Positions 15,081 through 16,932 of a stretch of 16,932 nt of DNA are shown here, piece after piece. Each line of letters starts with the position of its first letter. The first letter of the stretch is position 1. This DNA is from a bacterium (GTDB taxonomy: Bacteria > UBA9089 > CG2-30-40-21 > SBAY01): the NCBI GenBank assembly GCA_040757115.1, contig JBFLYA010000075.1, forward strand, positions 1 to 16,932, in the 5' to 3' direction. Made by a program: the position numbers and the translations under genes. The notes beneath the pieces were generated by a model. The model ran no database searches, was not told the DNA's origin, and worked only from the letters and a program-made list of their open reading frames with translations.

Positions 15081-15162
15081 AGAGTAGAGGGTAGAAAGTA
15101 GAGAGAAAAGAAAACCATGCAAAAGATTAGCCAAAAATCTCTCTACTCTCTACTTGCTACTT
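15073..15162. repeat. AGTAGAG heptamer array with inverted arm
   Basis: Positions 15073-15107 carry 7-bp units such as AGAGTAG, AGGGTAG and AAAGTAG. After a spacer, 15139-15162 is the inverted form (CTCTCTACTCTCTACTTGC), giving a hairpin. The first unit contributes the TAG stop of the HD-GYP gene. The hairpin has no U-tract, so it is not a typical terminator, and the next gene starts 21 bases later. Confidence 0.8.
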
Positions 15163-15183
15163 ATGATATAAGGAAGTAATCTA

Positions 15184-16758
15184 ATGCAAATAACAAAGGA
15201 TGATTTAGAGAAAAAACTAAATATGCTTGCTTTACTTTACCAAAAGACGGAAGTTTTCTTCTCTTTCTTACACATAGACAAGTTAGCATTAGAGATAGTT
15301 AAGAAGGCAAAGGGATTTTTAGAAGTAGAGATTTGCTCTTTAATGCTTAAAACAGACGATACACTATACATTGCCGCTGCAATAGGTTTAGTTAATGATA
15401 TAATCCAACAGACAAAAATAAAATTAGGTAAAGGGATATCAGGCTGGGTAGCTAAAACAGGGGAGCCCCTACTAATCAAAGATATAGAAAAGGATAAAAG
15501 AGTTCGGAAAAAACACCAATCCAAATATTATACTAAATCTTTATTATCAGTACCACTTAAAAAAGATAATAATGTCCTGGGCGTCCTTAACCTGAATAAT
15601 AAGAAAACTAAAGAGATTTTTAATGAGGATGATTTAAAATTAGCTACTATATTAGCTAATCAAGCAAGTTTGGCAATCGATAGAATTCAACTCATACAAC
15701 AAGAAGATGAGCAAAAGAGGATGGTAAAAAAGAGGACTCAAGAGTTAAATTCATTGTATAAATTAGGCATCAGATTAAGTTCTTCACTTAATTATATTGA
15801 GATAATACAAATCCTTGAGGAGGAGTTACATAAGATTTTCTATTCACCAATAATAGTCTTGATGCTATTTTGGGAAGGGATAAAGAAGGTAATAGTCAGC
15901 AGCCAGTATCGAATTACAGATACTATGATTGAAAGGGTTAAAAATGAGCTAACACATAAATTACCACTATTTTATGATGAAGAGGTAAATTTAGATAGTT
16001 TTGAGTTTACTATACATCAAAAAGAGGAAATTCTACCTGTATCTAAAAAGGAATTAGCTAAACATAAGGTCACTTCATTACTTTTACCGTTAGTCTCAGC
16101 AGATAATGTAATTGGGGTAATTAGCTTAGGAAATAATGTATCACATCCTTTTACCAAAGAAGACCTGAGGTTATTCAATATTATTGCGAATCATGGTGCT
16201 GTAGCTATTGAGCAGGCATTATTGCATAAAAGGGTAGAGGAATTAGCTATCACTGATGGTTTAACTGGATTATTTAATCATCGCCATTTTCAAGAATGCC
16301 TGGATACAGAATTTAAACAAGCTCACCGTTATGGTGGGCCGTTTTCGTTAATTATGTTAGATATAGATGATTTTAAGGATTATAATGATACTTATGGACA
16401 TATAGAGGGGGATGATGCATTAGTAAAAATGGCGAAGGTAATGAAAGAGAGCTTCAGGGAAGTAGATATTATTGCTCGTTATGGCGGTGAAGAATTTGTT
16501 GTCATTTTACCTCAGACGGATAATAAAGCGGCTTACTTAGCTGCTAATCGACTACGAGTGGCTGTAAAACGAACGAAGTTTATACAAGAGTCTTCTCTTA
16601 CTATTAGTCTTGGTGTAGCTACTTATCCACAACACGGTGCTCAAAAGATAGAATTAATTAGGAATGTTGATGAGGCGCTATATCAAGCTAAAAGTCGTGG
16701 GAAGAATCAAGTCTGTATTGCCGCTACATCCTCGCAGGTTACTCTAACAATAAACTAA
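15184..16758 (+). CDS. GAF-GAF-GGDEF diguanylate cyclase
   Basis: The 524-aa soluble protein is predicted to make cyclic-di-GMP. GAF 1 is about residues 20-170; a linker helix (residues 175-195, EDEQKRMVKKRTQEL) probably transmits the signal; GAF 2 is about 195-350; GGDEF is 355-515. The active-site motif GGEEF is at 434-438 and the inhibitory I-site RxxD at R425-D428, so feedback control is expected. The GGDEF start LAITDGLTGLFNHRHFQE closely matches that of the cyclase at 397-1854. AAGGAAG lies upstream of the ATG. It follows the HD-GYP gene in the same direction, making a make/break pair for cyclic-di-GMP in one locus. Confidence 0.92.
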   Translation: MQITKDDLEKKLNMLALLYQKTEVFFSFLHIDKLALEIVKKAKGFLEVEICSLMLKTDDTLYIAAAIGLVNDIIQQTKIKLGKGISGWVAKTGEPLLIKDIEKDKRVRKKHQSKYYTKSLLSVPLKKDNNVLGVLNLNNKKTKEIFNEDDLKLATILANQASLAIDRIQLIQQEDEQKRMVKKRTQELNSLYKLGIRLSSSLNYIEIIQILEEELHKIFYSPIIVLMLFWEGIKKVIVSSQYRITDTMIERVKNELTHKLPLFYDEEVNLDSFEFTIHQKEEILPVSKKELAKHKVTSLLLPLVSADNVIGVISLGNNVSHPFTKEDLRLFNIIANHGAVAIEQALLHKRVEELAITDGLTGLFNHRHFQECLDTEFKQAHRYGGPFSLIMLDIDDFKDYNDTYGHIEGDDALVKMAKVMKESFREVDIIARYGGEEFVVILPQTDNKAAYLAANRLRVAVKRTKFIQESSLTISLGVATYPQHGAQKIELIRNVDEALYQAKSRGKNQVCIAATSSQVTLTIN

Positions 16759-16932
16759 AAACCTGTCACAACTTCATACTAAATTGGTCATTTTGACCTA
16801 TAGCGGTTATTAACTGGAAGTTTACATAGGATAATATCCATAAATAAGGCATGAGAATAATCGTTCCGTTAGGAACATAATATCGGTAGGAATAGATAGA
16901 CAAATCAATCAGTTCCGTAGGAACGATATATT
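16759..16932. repeat. Intergenic palindromes, including two GTTCC-GGAAC hairpins
   Basis: No gene is seen after the cyclase. Two small palindromes repeat: GTTCC-GTTA-GGAAC (16863-16876) and GTTCC-GTA-GGAAC (16912-16924), both within similar AT-rich flanks. A third hairpin, GGTCA-TTT-TGACC, is at 16786-16798. They look like dispersed REP-type repeats; the window ends inside this region. Confidence 0.65.

Noticed and set aside
15139-15162. Intrinsic terminator after the HD-GYP gene
   Set aside because: The inverted arm belongs to the AGTAGAG repeat, and no T-tract follows the stem.

Overview
The window is an AT-rich stretch of a Gram-negative bacterial chromosome. The Gram-negative reading rests on an outer-membrane beta-barrel protein with a signal peptide and a terminal Phe. 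Dispersed repeat elements and 7-bp tandem arrays are unusually dense. This style is common in genomes of uncultured candidate phyla such as Omnitrophota or Desantisbacteria, but the phylum is my inference. No rRNA, tRNA, CRISPR array or transposase gene is visible.

Left half (397-7643, all minus strand). One likely operon runs from 3378 down to 397: a 61-aa protein, a 3'-truncated nucleotidyltransferase-like gene, a CheB methylesterase, and a REC-GAF-GGDEF diguanylate cyclase with an intact I-site. Next come a saccharopine dehydrogenase-like oxidoreductase with its own promoter, and a small signal-peptide/TM protein coupled to a diacylglycerol-kinase-family lipid kinase, possibly on a leaderless mRNA. 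Last is the outer-membrane beta-barrel gene with a clean sigma70-type promoter.

Centre (7644-8443). This is a divergent intergenic region with a promoter facing each way (7668-7696 and 8217-8245), separated by a nested pair of MITE-like elements.

Right half (8444-16758, mostly plus strand). An excisionase-type HTH protein is followed by a signalling cluster: a double-domain KaiC-like ATPase, a small protein, a second KaiC-like ATPase, a paralogue of that small protein, a GAF-GAF-HD-GYP protein and a GAF-GAF-GGDEF protein. Two tiny membrane-protein genes, one of only 37 codons, run against this direction from a perfect TTGACA-N17-TATAAT promoter between the first KaiC and the first small protein. 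The cluster joins KaiC-type ATP-driven switches to enzymes that break and make cyclic-di-GMP. Neither kaiA nor kaiB is present. This is the best candidate in the window for an undescribed signalling system.

Repeats. At least one family of MITE-like elements has termini close to GTAACYRTTCA and 8-bp target-site duplications (direct evidence at 3389-3653 and 8775-9022). Five unrelated tandem arrays (TTATGGT, TTTGATA/TCTAATA, GGTRAYT, AGTAGAG, GCAGAGG) all have a 7-bp period, and several are followed by an inverted arm that would fold into a hairpin.
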